Positions 37,239 to 46,091 of a DNA stretch of 64,000 nucleotides are shown here, one piece after another. This stretch comes from Bacteroidota bacterium (GTDB lineage: Bacteria > Bacteroidota > Bacteroidia > Cytophagales > Cyclobacteriaceae), in assembly GCA_023428695.1 (NCBI GenBank), contig JAEYWY010000015.1, positions 62,001-126,000 of the forward strand. The letters are read 5' to 3'. Position 1 is the first letter of the stretch; each line of letters starts with the position of its first letter. The translations under genes and the position numbers were made by a program. A model generated the notes under the pieces. The model had not been told where the DNA came from, made no database searches, and was given only the letters and a program-made list of their open reading frames with translations.

Positions 37239-37583
37239 CATCGTAGCAAAACTGTCGTGCTTGAAGGGGAACAACCGCACGGAGACGTAACTTAAATTAG
37301 ACTTGACTTGTACTATGAGTACTTAACCGCAGAAGCGCTAAGACGCAAAGGGGCGTAAAGAACAGGTGCTGCTTATTTCACACTCACACAGCGCCGCGCG
37401 TGGGCAGTTTGAAATGGAGAAACACCGTCCTGAGTTCAATCCGAAACTCGCCGTCGCGCATAAAAGGCGCACTGGTGTGTGGGAGCAATATAGCGCTGAG
37501 GGCGTGTATCCGAAACCGCGCACCTTAATACCGATCGTCTCGAAGGCGTCACTATGTGAGCATAAGTGGGTGCGGCCTTGTAA
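37239..37583. other. Intergenic stretch between recN and the phosphodiesterase
   Basis: No gene is convincing in these 345 bases. They contain one copy of an interspersed CGCAAAG-type repeat (see the entry at 37320). An open frame from 37366 crosses into the antisense of the phosphodiesterase gene and has no signal or recognisable domain. Confidence 0.5.
37320..37365. repeat. CGCAAAG-type interspersed repeat, copy 1
   Basis: The segment begins ACTTAACCGCAGAAGCGC and continues GACGCAAAGGGGCG. A second diverged copy is at 44949-44993. Short degenerate runs of CGCAAAGA-like units after AACCGC occur between genes in many environmental genomes, from my recollection. Their role is unclear. Confidence 0.55.
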
Positions 37584-38816
37584 CTACCTCTGCTTTTCGA
37601 CGATCCACCGGTTCACGCGATTGTGGGGAGCCTTCACCAGAACCTTAAGGAATGTCTTTCCATTCGCGGTGGGTGTAAGAGTAAATCGTCCCGCCTTGAC
37701 CGGAATTCTTGCAACGGTGGTATACTGGTCGGCAGAACCAGAAGCCGCATTATTACTTTCGGTAATAAGAATTTCCGCCTCGCCTGTCGGGTCCAGCACA
37801 TCCCACGTTAGTTCGATTCCACCAGGTGTTTTGCTCGTCTGAAGATTTGCTACAGATACCTCACCGACAAACGGTACGCCATCAACTTCATCAAGCACCT
37901 GTTCAGGGATTCCGATATCCATGAATCGTAGTATACTTGGCATAATATCCACCATTGCCGGAGTCGTCCGAAACCGTTGATTGAGGTCATTTAGATTCGT
38001 CGCTATCCAGATCGTCCTTTCCCTTTCGGATTGGCCACCATGGTGCTTTCCCGTTTTGGCATCCCGTCCGTGATCTGTTGTTACCACGATCATCCACTCT
38101 TCGCCATGCTGTTTCTGTCGTGTTTTGATCGCGGCCCAGATACGGCCTACCTGACGGTCTGCCTTTTCTATGGCGTCACTGTACTGCGGACTGTCACCAT
38201 ACATATGACCCATGTCATCAGGAAATTCCAGGTATACCCACGACAGATCGGGCGCATCGCTCGCGATAAACCTGGCGGCTTCCTTCGAAACGTGCTCATC
38301 GATGTCGAACATGAACGTGCGGTCTTTTGAAGGAGGAAATCTTTCTTTGTCAAGTTCAAACCCGTCAGCGACATGATCAAATTTGAAACTACCCGCCTCG
38401 CTAAGTTTTTCTCCCACCAGTTTGGTGCGGTTGTCAGTCCAGGAAGAAAAAATTGCGCACTTCAACCCGGGCTTTGCGTGTCTTGCGATACGAAAGATGT
38501 TCCAATAATTATAATTTGGCTTTGCGATGTTGTTATCCCACACATTATGTTTGTTGGCCCACGTTCCCGTCAGAAGAGTATTGTATCCAACGGCGGAGAT
38601 CGTCGGTGACTCGCTGTAGCGGTCTTTGTCACCGCCGACATACGCCCTGGTGTATCCCCCCGCGCGTGAGATTTCATCGATTGATGGAGTGTGATTTTTT
38701 TCGAGTGCGTCGGCGGAGATTCCATCAAGGATAATGAAGACCGCCTTTCGTTGACTGAAGATCGGCGTTGAGATCGTCGCCAGCGCGACGAGGAATAGAA
38801 AGAATGATTTTTTCAT
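37584..38816 (-). CDS. Secreted alkaline phosphatase-superfamily phosphodiesterase
   Basis: A 410-residue exported protein (signal peptide MKKSFFLFLVALATISTPIFS). It belongs to the type I phosphodiesterase/nucleotide pyrophosphatase family. The metal-binding FIILDGISADAL is near residue 27, the nucleophile region SPTISAVGYNTLLTGTWANK follows, then FPDDMGHMYG, and VVTTDHGRDAKTGKHHGGQS. The last about 80 residues form a fibronectin III-like sandwich (GIELTWDVLDPTGEAEILIT). It is transcribed away from the second SusC/SusD pair and may release phosphorylated or phosphodiester-linked ligands in the periplasm; that link is inference. Confidence 0.88.
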   Translation of the reverse strand: MKKSFFLFLVALATISTPIFSQRKAVFIILDGISADALEKNHTPSIDEISRAGGYTRAYVGGDKDRYSESPTISAVGYNTLLTGTWANKHNVWDNNIAKPNYNYWNIFRIARHAKPGLKCAIFSSWTDNRTKLVGEKLSEAGSFKFDHVADGFELDKERFPPSKDRTFMFDIDEHVSKEAARFIASDAPDLSWVYLEFPDDMGHMYGDSPQYSDAIEKADRQVGRIWAAIKTRQKQHGEEWMIVVTTDHGRDAKTGKHHGGQSERERTIWIATNLNDLNQRFRTTPAMVDIMPSILRFMDIGIPEQVLDEVDGVPFVGEVSVANLQTSKTPGGIELTWDVLDPTGEAEILITESNNAASGSADQYTTVARIPVKAGRFTLTPTANGKTFLKVLVKAPHNRVNRWIVEKQR

Positions 38817-39041
38817 GCTGTTACGTTGGGCTTATCCGAAATTCAAAGATGTTCTTTCAAATTCAAAGAGCGAACCGTCTTGTGTTAAGCTCTGATTAAC
38901 GTTCCATTATTGACGTGCCGCGCTTCGGGAATTTCAACGTGACGATTAATTTTTCATCAATAATGCATTAAGTCTTTCAGCACACAAGTGAAGTGTTTGT
39001 GAAGTTTTATTTGAGGCAGCTTCTGCTATTGACTCCGCCGA

Positions 39042-39049
39042 TAACTTTG
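39042..39049 (+). promoter_or_regulatory. -7 box of the second SusC gene
   Basis: TAACTTTG, an exact TAnnTTTG match, about 22 bases before the ATG at 39071. No clear -33 TTTG at the right spacing. It supports the 39071 start over the more distant in-frame ATG. Confidence 0.45.
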
Positions 39050-39070
39050 AAGCAAAACCAAATAAACCCA

Positions 39071-42000
39071 ATGGAAGATCTTTATAGAAACGCACTATTG
39101 AGGAGAGGAGCCGGGGCTGCGATGGCGTGGCTTATTTGTCTTTTCTGCCTCTCCGCACAGGCTCAAACGCAAACCATTAACGGAACGGTGACCGATGCCT
39201 CCGATGGATCACCGGTGGTTGGAGCAAACGTGGTAGTGAAATCGACTACCCGGGGCGTGATGACCGACGTTGACGGCAAGTTTTCACTCGAGGTCAACCC
39301 CGGCGATGTTTTGGTAATTTCGTTTATCGGGTATGAAACCGAAGAAATTGATCCCGGAGGGCAACGTGAAGTGTCGGTCCTGCTTAATCAGAATGCGACA
39401 TCCCTTAGCGAGGTGGTTGTAGTCGGTTACGGTGTTCAGAAGAAAGTGAATCTTTCCGGTGCCGTTGATGTCATTGACTCCAAAGCGCTTGAAGCGCGAC
39501 CCATTCAGAACATCGCCCAGGGTCTGCAGGGGGCGGTGCCTAACTTGAACATTGACTTTCTCAGCGGCGAACCGGGAACGACCCCGAACATTAACATCCG
39601 CGGGTTTACGTCGATCAATGGAGGCAATCCGCTGATCCTGGTTGATAATGTACCGATGGACGCGAGTGAACTGAACTACCTTGCCCCTTCGGACATAAAG
39701 AATGTTTCGATTCTGAAAGATGCTTCTTCCGCTGCCATCTACGGCGCACGCGCGGCTTATGGTGTAATACTAATAACGACAAAGTCGGGGGTTCGGGATG
39801 GCGTAAGCATTGAGTACACCAACAACTTTTCATGGTCCAGGCCTACCGTTCTACCGAAAAAAATCACTGACCCGTATATCTACATGCGCATGCTGGAAAC
39901 ATCGACGGACAACACGCCGTGGGACTACGTCAACTATACTGACGAACAGTATGCATGGGCGAAGCAGCGTTCGGACGATCCGTCGTCGTCCGATCCGGTA
40001 AGGGTGAATCCGAACGATAATTCGCTCTGGGAGTATATGGGAAACCGGGACTGGACACGCGAGTTTCTCGATCATTACACGTTTTCGCAGCGCCACAACA
40101 TTTCAATATCGGGAGCTTCCGCCAAGACATCGTACTACATCTCCGGCGCTTATGATCTCCAGAATGGTGCGCTTCGAATTGCCGAAGACAAATTCGACCG
40201 GTACAGTGTCCGTGGTAAGGTAAACATCAGACCGTTCAAATGGCTTTCGCTGGGCAATAACACGGCCCTGTCGTTGACGGACCGAACCCGCCCCTATCAT
40301 TTGTCAATATCCGATTTATACGATCTGTTTCCGACGAGCTGGGACAAGAACCCTGATGGTACCTGGGCGAACTCCGACGTCGGTCTGGTTGGCGCGAAGC
40401 TAACGCAGGGTGGGCGGATGCAGGAAAAGTCCAACATGCTTCAGACCACATTTACCGGGCAGGTCTCGTTGTTCGACGAGATGCTGCGCTGGAACGGTGA
40501 CATTACTGTAAGACGTGAGGACGGCAACTACAATGCGAATCAATCGAAATATACGGTAGGTTATGGTCCTGATGATGTCCGTCAGCTCGGTAATAATACT
40601 GCGTACCGAAGGGCCGGCTTTGATTCATACTTTGTATTCAATACTTACGGCACCTTTGAAAAACAATTCGGATTACATTATCTGAACGCCATAGTGGGTT
40701 ATAATCAGGAGTACAATCGAACTGAGTTGTTTACGGCCCAGAAAAGCGGAGTCATCTCCTCATCACTTCCCACAATCGGTCTTGCTACCGGTGAGGCTGT
40801 AGTTGGCGAAGCTATTGAAGACTGGGCGATCCGTGGCGGGTTTTACCGTTTGAACTACATCTTCAACGAGAAGTACATTGTGGAATTCAACGGTCGGTAT
40901 GATGGTTCTTCCAAATTTCCGAAAGAAAAGCGTTTCGGGTTTTTCCCTTCGGCGTCAGCGGCATGGAAGGTAGATGCTGAGCCGTTCTGGGACCGGCTGC
41001 GCGGCGTGGTGAACGCCTTCAAAGTTCGCGCGAGCTATGGGTCTCTCGGCAATCAGTTTGTAGGCCCGTATGGTTATGTTGCCACCATGAATTCCCGGAG
41101 AGGTCGCTATCTGGTTGGTGGCGTATTACCGCAGATTGTTGAAGTGCCGCAATTGGTATCGCCGAACTATACGTGGGAAAAAGTCAACTCCCGTAATGTT
41201 GGTGTCGATATCGGTTTATTCGATCAGCGAATTTCGCTTTCCGCGGATATGTACAGGCGCGATACCAAAGGAATGCTCACCCAAGGCAAAGAACTGCCGA
41301 ATGTTCTTGGTGCTGCAGAGCCCAGAGAGAATGCAGCGGACCTGAAAACCAGCGGATGGGAAGTCTCGCTTGGGTTCAGCGACAACTTTAATGTTGGCAG
41401 AGACGCAATGCAGTTCGATGCCCGCTTCGTGCTTGCCGACAGCAGGTCGACGATCACCCGCTTTGACAATCCCAATGCAAGTCTCACGCAGTTTTATGAG
41501 GGACAGGAACTTGGGGAGATGTGGGGGCTTCAAAGTGATGGTCTGTTTGCTACCCAGGAAGAGATCGACGCGCTTGACCAGACCTCCATCGTGCCCTGGG
41601 GAGCACTTACTGTTGTTCCCGGGTGGCCGAAATACCGGGATTTAGATGGAAACGGAATAATTGAAAAGGGATCTTCAGTCAGCGATCCGAAGGATCTGTC
41701 GGTTATTGGTAATATCACTCCGCGCTTTCGGTTCGGGTTTGATTTGGGAGCCAGCTGGAAAGGCTTTGATGTTCGCGCGTTTATCCAGGGCGTTGGCAAG
41801 ATGGATTATTATCCGCTCCACTACCTTTATTGGGGCGCGTATCAGCAGCCATACGCGGGCGGATACGAGCACTTGACGGATTTCTATCGCCCTGCGGATG
41901 ACAGCGATGTACAACGGTCTCGCCACTCGCAGTCGTACATCGCTGCCGGCCTTGCTGATGCGAATGTGGATGCGAAGTTTCCGATTCTGCAATCATGGCT

Positions 42001-42340
42001 TGCCGACCGAAATCTTGGAGAACGTATTGACCAGGCGCAGGGACTTGCCATTCCCCAGACGCGCTATCTTCTGAATGGCGCTTACCTGCGGGTCAAGAAT
42101 GTTACTGTAGGCTATTCGCTTCCGCCGCGATTGCTGGAGCGCATCGGCGTGTCGCGCTTCCGCATTTACGTAAGCGGCGAGAACCTCGGTGAATTTTCAG
42201 AAGTAAAGGATTATTTCGATCCTGAAGCAATCACCGACAACATCGGAAAGATTGATCCTTCGCAGGAGACCGCCAACGGCTGGGGCTATGCGTATCCTTT
42301 CCAGCGGCGCTATTCATTTGGCGTGGAATTACAGTTTTAA
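39071..42340 (+). CDS. SusC/RagA-family TonB-dependent receptor (second pair)
   Basis: From the ATG at 39071 the protein has 1089 residues with a signal peptide ending near SAQAQ. Domains: carboxypeptidase regulatory-like sandwich (INGTVTDASDGSPVVGANVV, about 35-120), TonB box region SLSEVVVVGYGVQKK, plug with NINIRGFTSINGGNPLILVD and KDASSAAIYGARAAYGVI, and a beta-barrel ending in YSFGVELQF. The frame is open to 38993, but the extra residues are not a signal peptide. It forms the import channel with the SusD gene 13 bases downstream. Confidence 0.93.
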   Translation: MEDLYRNALLRRGAGAAMAWLICLFCLSAQAQTQTINGTVTDASDGSPVVGANVVVKSTTRGVMTDVDGKFSLEVNPGDVLVISFIGYETEEIDPGGQREVSVLLNQNATSLSEVVVVGYGVQKKVNLSGAVDVIDSKALEARPIQNIAQGLQGAVPNLNIDFLSGEPGTTPNINIRGFTSINGGNPLILVDNVPMDASELNYLAPSDIKNVSILKDASSAAIYGARAAYGVILITTKSGVRDGVSIEYTNNFSWSRPTVLPKKITDPYIYMRMLETSTDNTPWDYVNYTDEQYAWAKQRSDDPSSSDPVRVNPNDNSLWEYMGNRDWTREFLDHYTFSQRHNISISGASAKTSYYISGAYDLQNGALRIAEDKFDRYSVRGKVNIRPFKWLSLGNNTALSLTDRTRPYHLSISDLYDLFPTSWDKNPDGTWANSDVGLVGAKLTQGGRMQEKSNMLQTTFTGQVSLFDEMLRWNGDITVRREDGNYNANQSKYTVGYGPDDVRQLGNNTAYRRAGFDSYFVFNTYGTFEKQFGLHYLNAIVGYNQEYNRTELFTAQKSGVISSSLPTIGLATGEAVVGEAIEDWAIRGGFYRLNYIFNEKYIVEFNGRYDGSSKFPKEKRFGFFPSASAAWKVDAEPFWDRLRGVVNAFKVRASYGSLGNQFVGPYGYVATMNSRRGRYLVGGVLPQIVEVPQLVSPNYTWEKVNSRNVGVDIGLFDQRISLSADMYRRDTKGMLTQGKELPNVLGAAEPRENAADLKTSGWEVSLGFSDNFNVGRDAMQFDARFVLADSRSTITRFDNPNASLTQFYEGQELGEMWGLQSDGLFATQEEIDALDQTSIVPWGALTVVPGWPKYRDLDGNGIIEKGSSVSDPKDLSVIGNITPRFRFGFDLGASWKGFDVRAFIQGVGKMDYYPLHYLYWGAYQQPYAGGYEHLTDFYRPADDSDVQRSRHSQSYIAAGLADANVDAKFPILQSWLADRNLGERIDQAQGLAIPQTRYLLNGAYLRVKNVTVGYSLPPRLLERIGVSRFRIYVSGENLGEFSEVKDYFDPEAITDNIGKIDPSQETANGWGYAYPFQRRYSFGVELQF

Positions 42341-42353
42341 ATCTTTTTGCAAT

Positions 42354-44144
42354 ATGAGAAAGTTATTATCTATACTATATGTACTAATGATGCTGCAGGC
42401 GTGCAACGACGAGCATCTCGAAAGGTTCCCGCAAACGTCGATTGCGAAGGAAAACTTTTTCAACAACGAAGAAGATCTTGCCACATACGTATACAGCCTG
42501 TACGACTTTCCTGGTTTCAGCATCTATACAGCTGACGCTTCTACTGATAATGCGGCATCTACCGGAGCCACTGAAATCAAGAACATGATGCTGGGTTCGC
42601 CTTCAGCTTCATCGATTCAGAATGGATGGGACTGGGAGCAGCTTCGCCGCATCAACTATTTTCTTGAAAATGTTAGACGTGCAAACGCCCCCGAAGAGGT
42701 GATCAATCACTATGAAGGACTCGGCCGGTTTTTTCGCGCGAGGTTCTACATGGAAAAGGTCAAGCGGTATTCCGATGTACCCTGGTATGATAAAGTGCTG
42801 ACAACAAACGATCCGGATCTTTATAAGGGGAGGGATCCGCGTAACCTCGTTGTTGACAAGATATTCGAAGACTATGCCTACGCCGCCGAGCACGTCCAGG
42901 AGGATAGCCGTGCGGGAGCTGTCAACAGGTGGGTGGTGCTGGCGTTTCAGGCGCGGCATGCGCTGTATGAAGGAACGTTTCGTAAATATCATCCGGAGCT
43001 CGGCCTGGAAAGCTCCGCCGAGTCTTTCCTCACCCTGGCCGAGTCTGCATCTGCCACGATAATGGAGGAAGGCGGGTTCAGCCTTTACAGTACCGGAAAT
43101 CCTGGCGTCGACTATGGTCACTTGTTCAATAGTATGGACCTTGAATCAAACCCCGAGATCATTCTTGGTACCTTCAATGAATTCGAAGAACTCAACAGTG
43201 GCTGGTGGGCCTTTATGTTTGGAAACTATGAGGTTAATCCGGTACGCGACCTGATGCAAACCTATCTGATGAAAGATGGTTCCCGCTTTACTGACAGGCC
43301 AGGCTTCGAAACGTTTCTGTTTGTTGAGGAGTTTGAAGATCGTGATCCGCGGCTGTATCAAACCTATGTCTATCCGGGTTGGGAACTTGTGAATACATCG
43401 ACCTATGCACAGGGCGCCGGTGTTTACATCCAGCAGCTCACCAAAAATTTTTCAGGCTATCATCAATTAAAAGGATTTGTCAACAACACCAACGTCGAAG
43501 TTCAGAGCAGTGTGGATATTCCTGTATTGCGGTATGCCGAAGTACTTCTCATCAACGCAGAGGCTAAAGCGGAGATGGGATCATTGTCGCAGGCTGATCT
43601 GGACGTTACTGTAAATCTACTGCGCGCGCGCGCCGGTATGGAGCCACTTTCTATCGCTGTTGGCATCGATCCTGTTTTGCAAAACCAGTATCCGAATGTA
43701 AGCGGAACCAATGTGGGTGTGTTGCTTGAGATCAGAAGAGAGCGTCGTGTCGAACTTGCGCTCGAAGGTTTCCGGTTCGATGATCTTATGCGCTGGCATG
43801 CTGGCAAGCTTATAGAGAAAGAGCCCGAAGGTCTCTATTTTCCGGGGCTCGGTACCTACGATCTGACCGGCGATGGAATCGTTGACATCAAGCTGATTTC
43901 GAATACAGAATCAATTCCGGCGGATGGAGAGAAAGAATCCAATTCATTGGGACGAAAGCTTGTTTATTATCGCGTAGGTCCTCAGAACAGCGATGCGTCG
44001 TTCTATTTGAGCAACGGCACAAGCGGAACCTGTGTCACGGATCCGGATCGTGGTATCTTTGAAGAGCCGAAGTTTTATTACCGGCCCGTGCCACAGTCGC
44101 AAGTTCTCCTGAATCCCGAACTCGGGCAGATATTTGGTTGGTAA
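42354..44144 (+). CDS. SusD/RagB-family outer-membrane lipoprotein (second pair)
   Basis: A 596-residue lipoprotein from the ATG at 42354 (leader MRKLLSILYVLMMLQAC with lipobox LQAC). It shows the classical SusD order: RFPQTSIAKENFFNNEEDLA near the start, GLGRFFRARFYMEKVKRYSD in the first TPR, and VPVLRYAEVLLINAEAKAEM-type and RRERRVELALEGFRFDDLMR segments near the end. It binds the substrate on top of the SusC channel. No degradative enzyme follows, so the substrate cannot be inferred except through the divergent phosphodiesterase. Confidence 0.93.
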   Translation: MRKLLSILYVLMMLQACNDEHLERFPQTSIAKENFFNNEEDLATYVYSLYDFPGFSIYTADASTDNAASTGATEIKNMMLGSPSASSIQNGWDWEQLRRINYFLENVRRANAPEEVINHYEGLGRFFRARFYMEKVKRYSDVPWYDKVLTTNDPDLYKGRDPRNLVVDKIFEDYAYAAEHVQEDSRAGAVNRWVVLAFQARHALYEGTFRKYHPELGLESSAESFLTLAESASATIMEEGGFSLYSTGNPGVDYGHLFNSMDLESNPEIILGTFNEFEELNSGWWAFMFGNYEVNPVRDLMQTYLMKDGSRFTDRPGFETFLFVEEFEDRDPRLYQTYVYPGWELVNTSTYAQGAGVYIQQLTKNFSGYHQLKGFVNNTNVEVQSSVDIPVLRYAEVLLINAEAKAEMGSLSQADLDVTVNLLRARAGMEPLSIAVGIDPVLQNQYPNVSGTNVGVLLEIRRERRVELALEGFRFDDLMRWHAGKLIEKEPEGLYFPGLGTYDLTGDGIVDIKLISNTESIPADGEKESNSLGRKLVYYRVGPQNSDASFYLSNGTSGTCVTDPDRGIFEEPKFYYRPVPQSQVLLNPELGQIFGW

Positions 44145-44213
44145 ACGGGGTCATTTGTCCAATGATGCAAGCGCGTATCCCGTAACATTATCCGCCATTG
44201 TTAAATCCGCCAC

Positions 44214-44242
44214 CGGCGCAGGCACCTGCGTGCCTGTCGCCG
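44214..44242 (+). terminator. Hairpin after the second SusD gene
   Basis: CGGCG-CAGGCAC / GTGCCTG-T-CGCCG with a 4-base loop: twelve pairs with one bulged T, starting 70 bases after the stop codon. There is no T-run after it, so it may act as a stabilising 3' hairpin or Rho-dependent end. Confidence 0.5.
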
Positions 44243-44283
44243 CGCGCGAAGAGGTATGGTGCGAGAGGGCGTGGGCGCTGATG

Positions 44284-44384
44284 CTGGATGGAATGCAAAA
44301 TTAACCGAGAAACTCTGTTCGAGGGCACATCACCGAATGCAATCCATCGAAGCACAACGTTTCTCGAGATGATCAACGTCCGCT
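44284..44384. repeat. About 100-base degenerate direct repeat, copy A
   Basis: Begins CTGGATGGAA and ends GATCAACGTCCGCT. It shares with copy B (44661-44759) the exact core CCATCGAAGCACAACGTTT. The flanks are diverged by substitutions and small indels, and the two copies fall in different reading frames, so the conserved thing is DNA or RNA rather than protein. Confidence 0.75.
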
Positions 44385-44660
44385 CTCTGATCCATCATCC
44401 TGACCGCATTGTCTATCGGTTCATCGCGCCCGGATTCGAAGCGAAGAAACAAACAGCCAAACGTGAATGAGGCGGAAGGATCTTATGAACGAAGACGTAA
44501 GCCGTCTCGTATAGACATACCGTTGATAGAGGGTATCCGGTTGGCCACGGTACTCGCGACTACAAACCCCTGCACGACAACCCTTACGCCACCCTATGTT
44601 CCACCGGACGCAGAACACTACTCAATCGTTTCGCCTGTATGTTGAGCTCCTCCTGTAGAT

Positions 44661-44759
44661 CTGGATGGAACACGAAACAACAATGAGCGTCGTTCGAAGG
44701 TACGTCACTAAACGCAGTCCATCGAAGCACAACGTTTCCCGAAATGATCAACGTCCGCT
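44661..44759. repeat. About 100-base degenerate direct repeat, copy B
   Basis: Same element as copy A, 377 bases downstream, same orientation. It begins CTGGATGGAA and ends GATCAACGTCCGCT. A 1-base indel before the core changes the reading frame relative to copy A. Confidence 0.75.
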
Positions 44760-44948
44760 GACACGTGACGTTCCGTGTGTTTCAATCGTAGCATGTACCC
44801 AGTGCGGCAGGTCCCTTGGGATTTCTAAAGGGTGCGTGCGGGAAAGAAGACCGAATGTAATTGCACTCGTAAGCTCCAATCATACGAGTGCTCGTGATAT
44901 AGACACTCCATGCTTTTGCCATCGCGCACCTCTAACAATGCGCGCCCT

Positions 44949-44993
44949 ACTTAACCGCAAAGTCGCGGGGACGCAAAGGGATCGCAAGGAAGG
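44949..44993. repeat. CGCAAAG-type interspersed repeat, copy 2
   Basis: Begins ACTTAACCGCAAAGTCGC and continues GACGCAAAGGG, matching copy 1 at 37320-37365 in same order and orientation with several substitutions. It lies directly after the stop of the convergent DUF952 gene. Confidence 0.55.
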
Positions 44994-44995
44994 GT

Positions 44996-45328
44996 TTACA
45001 ATTTAATCTTGAACTTCCCGTCCGCACGGCGTTTTACTTTTTTCGTTTTGACGACGCTTTCGATGTTAACGGGACCGTAGATGTGGGGGAACTCTTCACC
45101 GCGGGACGACATCTCGTATTCTATTTCAGCATCAACGCGATCGGGATCTATATATAGAATGAGGATGTCTTCGCTGCCGGAGAAATAAAGATTAGCGGTT
45201 TCTTCAAGCTGAGCGTCTTTCGAACAGTGAATAAAGCCTTCGCTGTGAAGTGTGGGATGAACGTAAAGTCCGCTTGACTGTGCTTTTTCCCAGTGATTCT
45301 GGTCAGCAATGTGATATATAAGTGCCAT
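44996..45328 (-). CDS. DUF952 family protein
   Basis: A 110-residue cytoplasmic protein with the DUF952 pattern: IYHIADQNHWEKAQSSGLYV, SEGFIHCSKDAQLEETANLY, then FPHIYGPVNIESVV. The fold is related to ADP-ribosyltransferase-like proteins, but the activity of the family is not established. It lies 37 bases after the DUF218 gene on the same strand and may be its operon partner. Confidence 0.88.
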   Translation of the reverse strand: MALIYHIADQNHWEKAQSSGLYVHPTLHSEGFIHCSKDAQLEETANLYFSGSEDILILYIDPDRVDAEIEYEMSSRGEEFPHIYGPVNIESVVKTKKVKRRADGKFKIKL

Positions 45329-45365
45329 GAAGGGATCAGATCCGTGTCAAGATAAGGAAACAAAA

Positions 45366-46064
45366 CTAATTGGTCGAATATCTTTCCCTCCTGCTCGCTT
45401 CGAGCTTTTTCTCCTCTTTAATGCGCTTTCCGAAAGTATTGCGTATCCGCTCAAAAAATCCCTCCCTTTCCTTTATCGATACAAAATCCTTGCGGTATGC
45501 CGCCGTCGTATCAATCGTGGGTAACTCAAAATTATCGGGGTCGATCTTGTTGAAAACCAAGGGGATAACCTCAACATCGGGGGTATGTTTCCGGATAAAC
45601 GCACGCAACATAACGGCCTGGAACGGGTCTGTGGCCAATGCTACCTTCTCAAAACCAAGTCCCTCGGCAACCTTAAGCGAATAGTAAACATTCTCAGTAC
45701 TATGCTCGGCCTCCGTTTCGCAAAACGTTCTGCTGGAAGGAATACCCATTGAATCCGCCATCGTCTTCATGGCAATACTTTCAACAAATGGCGTGTAAAC
45801 TGCACCGCCGGAAAAAATAACATTGCGCGCAATCCCCTCCTCATAAAGGTGCTTCGCCCATAACATACGCAACTCCATGATTGATGAAGTGTTCTCTTTG
45901 TCGTAAGGTAGTCCGGGTACGATGATCGCATCAAACGGTTTCATTGCTTGTGCGCGTTCATACGATTTCCGTGCATAACGCGAGAAAGTGCAGCCTGACG
46001 CTAACGTAATGCATACTGTGGCAATGAAGAGTCGTACTATGTTCAGACGTCCCAGAAAATTCAT
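45366..46064 (-). CDS. DUF218 (YdcF/SanA-like) lipoprotein
   Basis: A 232-residue protein from the ATG at 46064. The leader ends TLASGC, a lipobox. The DUF218 domain begins FDAIIVPGLPYD (about 46) and includes RNVIFSGGAVYTPFVESIAM, ETEAEHSTENVYYSLKVAEG and FEKVALATDPFQAVMLRAFI. Family members such as ElyC and SanA act on envelope integrity in E. coli, through an unknown mechanism. The tail (about 200-232) is strongly charged. It is 27 bases downstream of recQ. Confidence 0.85.
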   Translation of the reverse strand: MNFLGRLNIVRLFIATVCITLASGCTFSRYARKSYERAQAMKPFDAIIVPGLPYDKENTSSIMELRMLWAKHLYEEGIARNVIFSGGAVYTPFVESIAMKTMADSMGIPSSRTFCETEAEHSTENVYYSLKVAEGLGFEKVALATDPFQAVMLRAFIRKHTPDVEVIPLVFNKIDPDNFELPTIDTTAAYRKDFVSIKEREGFFERIRNTFGKRIKEEKKLEASRRERYSTN

Positions 46065-46091
46065 GGCGATTGAAAACACTTGTTTTTAATC

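Larger units (their letters stand above)
44145..44995. other. 850-base gene-free stretch with degenerate repeats
   Basis: No credible gene is present on either strand; the longest frames (60-113 codons) differ between the two repeat copies and lack recognisable features. The stretch holds a hairpin after the SusD gene (44214-44242), two diverged copies of an about 100-base direct repeat, and a CGCAAAG-type repeat. I infer a site of old duplication or element decay. Confidence 0.6.

Noticed and set aside
37366..37842. 158-codon plus-strand frame
   Set aside because: It crosses from an intergenic repeat region into the antisense of the phosphodiesterase gene and has no signal, domain or plausible composition.
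44665..45006. 113-codon frame over repeat copy B
   Set aside because: Copy A does not keep the same frame because of an indel, so protein coding is unlikely.
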